DNA of 9,963 nt from Candidatus Tenderia sp. (GTDB lineage: Bacteria; Pseudomonadota; Gammaproteobacteria; Tenderiales; Tenderiaceae). This document shows, piece by piece, positions 7,120-9,963 of this stretch. The translations under genes were made by a program, and so were the position numbers. The notes below the pieces were generated by a model. It did not search any database. It saw nothing but the letters and a program-made list of their open reading frames with translations, and was not told the DNA's origin. The stretch covers positions 1-9,963 of the forward strand of contig JASBUE010000193.1 in the NCBI GenBank assembly GCA_030148045.1, in the 5' to 3' direction. Numbering within the stretch: the stretch's first letter is position 1; every line of letters begins with the position of its first letter.

Positions 7120-7535
7120 GGCAGAATCTGCTGGCCTTGGTCGCCGGGATCCTGTTCGGCCTGGGACTGTGTGTCTCGCAGATGGCCGATCCGGCCAAGG
7201 TGATCAATTTTCTCGATGTGGCCGGTAATTGGGATCCAAGCCTGGTGCTGGTCATGGGCGGTGCGCTTGCGGTGACGCTGATCGCCTTTCGCCTGGTGTT
7301 GAAGCGTCCGACGCCTGTGCTTGCCAGTGAATTCAAGGTGCCAAACGCCTCGAATGTGGACAGGAAACTGCTGCTGGGCGCCGCCCTGTTCGGCATTGGC
7401 TGGGGGATGATCGGCTATTGTCCCGGCCCCGCCATCACCGCCCTCGGCTTCGGCTTGACCACGCCGGTAATCGTGGTGCTGGCCATGATCGCCGGTTTCA
7501 TGGCCCATAAGCTCATCTTTGAAAAAACAGCGTAA
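7116..7535 (+). CDS. YeeE/YedE-type sulfur transporter subunit, C-terminal half (PmpB-like)
   Basis: This 139-residue protein has about four membrane segments (near 4-22, 43-62, 86-106, 115-135). It carries the second conserved YeeE/YedE motif, GIGWGMIGYCPGPAI at 93-107 with Cys102, plus a further Cys19 in the first helix. A charged loop (KRPTPVLASEFKVP) separates helices 2 and 3. It starts at ATG 7116, overlapping the stop of the upstream half by 4 nt. The frame stays open upstream to 6987, but that region is the other half's coding sequence in another frame. Together the two chains reconstitute one YeeE-like unit of about eight helices with its key cysteines. No rhodanese, persulfide dioxygenase or sulfur-responsive regulator lies next to it in this window. 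Confidence 0.88.
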   Translation: MRQNLLALVAGILFGLGLCVSQMADPAKVINFLDVAGNWDPSLVLVMGGALAVTLIAFRLVLKRPTPVLASEFKVPNASNVDRKLLLGAALFGIGWGMIGYCPGPAITALGFGLTTPVIVVLAMIAGFMAHKLIFEKTA

Positions 7536-7660
7536 TTCCGCGCGCTTTTTTGTCCTTGTCCACGATCTGCGGCGGCGGCAGGCGCAGGGACTAAGGTCGC
7601 CGTGGGCAGTTATGGTAAATTGGGCCGTATTTCCCTTGGCAGCAAACGAAAGGCCCGCAT

Positions 7661-9697
7661 ATGACCAATGCCTTGCTCGCGATGAACGGCCTGCCGCCGT
7701 TTTCCAAGATCAAACCCGAACACATCGAACCGGCCATCGATCAGTTGTTGGCGCACGGCCGCAAGCAGGTGGAGATACTGCTCGCGGCCAATCAGGCCTA
7801 CACTTGGGACAACCTGGTGCAGCCGCTGGAAGAGGCGGAAGAACGCCTCGGCCGCGTCTGGTCGCCGGTGTCGCACATGAACTCGGTGGTCAATTCGGAC
7901 GCGCTGCGCGCCGCCTATAACGCCTGCCTGCCCAAGCTCAGCGACTACGCCACCGAGATGGGCCAGCACGAAGGGCTGTTCCGTGCCTTCAAACAGATCG
8001 CCGACGGCCCCGAATATGAAACGCTCGACATGGCGCAGAAAAAGATCATCGACAACGCGCTGCGCGATTTTCGTCTTTCGGGCATTGAACTGCCCAAAGA
8101 GAAGCAGGCGCGTTACAAGGAGATCATGCAGGAGCTGGCGGCGCTCAACAGCAAGTTCGGCGAGAACATTCTTGACGCCACCAATGCCTGGAGCATTCAA
8201 ATCACGGACGAGTCGCGCCTCAGTGGTCTACCCGAGTCGGCGCGTGCCATGGCCAAACAGATGGCCGAGCGCGAGGACCTGGAGGGTTGGATCTTCAATC
8301 TGGAGTTCCCTTCCTACCTGCCGGTAATGACCTATGCCGATGATCGTGAACTGCGCCGCGAGCTGTATACCGCCTATGTCACCCGCGCCTCGGACGAAGG
8401 TCCGCACGACAAGAAATACGACAACACCCCGGTGATGGAGCGCATTCTCGCCCTGCGCCACGAGGCGGCGCAACTGCTCGGTTTCGAGAACTATGCCGAA
8501 CATTCCCTGGCCACCAAGATGGCTCAATCCACCGACCAGGTGCTGGCCTTCCTCAACGACCTGGCCAAGCGCTCCCTGCCGTTGGCGAAACGGGAGCTGG
8601 ATGAAGTGCGCGCCTTCGCCAAAGAGCGGCATGGCAGGGAGCGGCTGGACGCCTGGGATATCGCCTACTACTCGGAAAAGCTGCGGCAACACAAATACGC
8701 CATCAGCCAGGAGGAACTGAAACCCTACTTCCCCGAAGATAGGGTGCTGAGCGGCATGTTCGCCGTGGTGGAACGTCTCTACGGCGTAAAAATCACGGAA
8801 CGGCAAGGCATGGATGTCTGGCACGAAGACGTGCGCTTTTTCGAGATCAGCGATGCCAAGGGTGTGCGCGGCAGCTTTTATCTCGACCTGTACGCCCGTC
8901 CCAACAAACGCGGCGGCGCCTGGATGGACGACTGCGTCACGCGCATGAAAACCAGGGACGGCGTACAGGCGCCGGTGGCCTATCTCACCTGTAATTTCTC
9001 GGCGCCCATCGGCGACGATCCGGCCCTGTTCAGCCACGACGAGGTGCTGACCCTGTTCCATGAATTCGGCCACGGCCTGCACCACATGCTGACCCGGGTG
9101 GACTATCCCTCGGTGGCCGGTATCGGCGGCGTGCCCTGGGACGCTGTGGAACTACCCAGCCAGTTCATGGAGAACTGGTGCTGGCAGAAAGAGGCGCTGG
9201 ACGACATTGCCGGTCACTACAAAACCGGCGAACCGCTGCCCGACGAACTCTTTGACAAGATGAGCGCCGCCAAGAACTTTCAGTCGGCCATGCAGATGGT
9301 GCGGCAGCTGGAGTTTTCCATTTTCGACTTCCGTCTGCACCTGGAATATGATTCGGCCCGAGGGGCGCGGATATACGAGATCCTGGACGAGGTGCGCCAA
9401 CAGGTGGCGGTGATGCAGCCGCCGTCGTTCAACCGGTTTCCGCACAGCTTCTCCCACATCTTCGCCGGCGGTTATGCGGCGGGGTATTACAGCTACAAGT
9501 GGGCCGAGGTGCTGTCCGCCGACGCCTTCGCCGCCTTCGAGGAAGCCGGCATCTTCGATCGCGACACCGGGATCAGGTTCCTGTCGACCGTGCTGGAACA
9601 GGGCGGCTCGCGCGATCCCATGGAGTTGTTTATCGAGTTCCGCGGCCGCGAGCCCAGCATCGACGCCCTGCTACGCCACAGTGGTCTGGCGGCATAG
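7661..9697 (+). CDS. prlC: Oligopeptidase A (M3 family zinc metallopeptidase)
   Basis: PrlC/OpdA is a cytoplasmic thimet-type peptidase that degrades short peptides, including cleaved signal peptides. The 678-residue length is close to the 680 of E. coli OpdA. The N-terminal helical part (about 1-380) includes DNALRDFRLSGIEL and the LRHEAAQLLGFENYAEHSLATKMA segment. The catalytic region holds GSFYLDLYARPNKRGGAW (404-421) and the zinc site HEFGH at 467-471. The third ligand is Glu497 in the VELPSQFMENW stretch, 30 residues after the first His. Near the C-terminus, FSHIFAGGYAAGYYSYKWAE supplies the Gly/Tyr-rich substrate-binding loop. ATG 7661 is preceded by GAAAGG with about 7-nt spacing. The next gene starts 3 nt after its stop, so the two are probably co-transcribed. 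Confidence 0.97.
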   Translation: MTNALLAMNGLPPFSKIKPEHIEPAIDQLLAHGRKQVEILLAANQAYTWDNLVQPLEEAEERLGRVWSPVSHMNSVVNSDALRAAYNACLPKLSDYATEMGQHEGLFRAFKQIADGPEYETLDMAQKKIIDNALRDFRLSGIELPKEKQARYKEIMQELAALNSKFGENILDATNAWSIQITDESRLSGLPESARAMAKQMAEREDLEGWIFNLEFPSYLPVMTYADDRELRRELYTAYVTRASDEGPHDKKYDNTPVMERILALRHEAAQLLGFENYAEHSLATKMAQSTDQVLAFLNDLAKRSLPLAKRELDEVRAFAKERHGRERLDAWDIAYYSEKLRQHKYAISQEELKPYFPEDRVLSGMFAVVERLYGVKITERQGMDVWHEDVRFFEISDAKGVRGSFYLDLYARPNKRGGAWMDDCVTRMKTRDGVQAPVAYLTCNFSAPIGDDPALFSHDEVLTLFHEFGHGLHHMLTRVDYPSVAGIGGVPWDAVELPSQFMENWCWQKEALDDIAGHYKTGEPLPDELFDKMSAAKNFQSAMQMVRQLEFSIFDFRLHLEYDSARGARIYEILDEVRQQVAVMQPPSFNRFPHSFSHIFAGGYAAGYYSYKWAEVLSADAFAAFEEAGIFDRDTGIRFLSTVLEQGGSRDPMELFIEFRGREPSIDALLRHSGLAA

Positions 9698-9700
9698 GTA

Positions 9701-9963
9701 ATGATGAGGCGGGGCCGGCCGCTCCTGCTGTTGCCGCTGCTGTTGGCGGCGAACAACGCGTTTGCCGACACGGCCTATGTGACCGACCGGGTGAGCATCG
9801 CCGTCTTTCCCGCTGCCGATTTAACCGGTGAGCCGGTGGAGCGGCTGCTGAGCGGTGCGCTGGTGGATGTGTTGCAAGACGCGGATGGCGTGGCCGAGAT
9901 TAAAACCAGTGCTGGCAATAGCGGCTGGATGCGCAGCGATTTTCTTACCCCTGATCCGCCCGC
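9701..9963 (+). CDS. Exported bacterial SH3-like domain protein, 3' partial
   Basis: The gene begins 3 nt after the prlC stop at ATG 9701, with a second ATG at 9704 as an alternative, and runs off the window after 87 full codons. An Arg-rich n-region (MMRRGRP) and a Leu-rich core (LLLLPLLLAA) ending in NNAFA-D form a clear signal peptide. The following 60 residues (YVTDRVSIAVFPAAD, LLSGALVDVL, GNSGWMRSDFL) fit a bacterial SH3-like domain of the YgiM type. In YgiM such a domain is followed by a coiled coil and a C-terminal membrane helix; those parts, if present, lie outside the window. The exact role is unknown. The short spacing suggests one operon with prlC. Confidence 0.8.
   Translation, partial: MMRRGRPLLLLPLLLAANNAFADTAYVTDRVSIAVFPAADLTGEPVERLLSGALVDVLQDADGVAEIKTSAGNSGWMRSDFLTPDPP

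Noticed and set aside
7528..7552. Possible terminator after the sulfur transporter pair (A-run, GCG/CGC, then TTTTTT)
   Set aside because: Only three GC pairs plus A-T pairs separated by an internal loop can form; too weak to call.
7519..7920. 133-codon plus frame beginning inside the transporter gene and running into prlC
   Set aside because: It overlaps the prlC N-terminal coding region in another frame and has no recognisable domain.

Overview
The window reads as a GC-rich gammaproteobacterial chromosome segment. A magnesium-type HemB, a glutathione reductase, a PrlC-type M3 oligopeptidase and an AlgP-like Lys/Ala/Pro repeat protein all point that way. A paired YeeE/YedE-type transporter fits a sulfur-metabolising member of the group, but that lineage guess is inference. 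Most of the window is ordinary core-genome content. I see no CRISPR array, prophage, insertion sequence or RNA gene.

Left part (1-3120, plus strand). The open 3' end of a histone-H1-like protein built from 17-residue tandem repeats is closed by a strong intrinsic terminator. It is followed by hemB (porphobilinogen synthase, tetrapyrrole synthesis), aroE (shikimate dehydrogenase, aromatic amino-acid synthesis) and a START-domain lipid-binding protein with a signal-like N-terminus.

Middle (3157-5055, minus strand). A two-gene unit is transcribed leftward, convergent with the START gene: glutathione reductase (gor), then 18 nt later a gamma-class carbonic anhydrase-like hexapeptide-repeat protein. 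Gor has lost one of the two arginines that normally contact the NADPH 2'-phosphate.

Decayed stretch (about 5121-6634, plus strand). Divergent from gor lies a truncated LemA N-terminus of about 38 recognisable residues. After a short promoter-like region comes a FadL/OmpP1-type outer-membrane transporter gene that is broken twice. It has a stop and frame change directly after its signal peptide, where the plug-domain segment is missing, and a second frameshift about two-fifths of the way in. Two damaged genes side by side between intact genes make this the most unusual part of the window.

Right part (6688-9963, plus strand). Two overlapping small membrane proteins (ATGA coupling) form a split YeeE/YedE (Pmp-type) sulfur-compound transporter, each half with its conserved cysteine motif. 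Then come prlC (oligopeptidase A) and, 3 nt after its stop, the start of an exported SH3-like protein that runs off the window.
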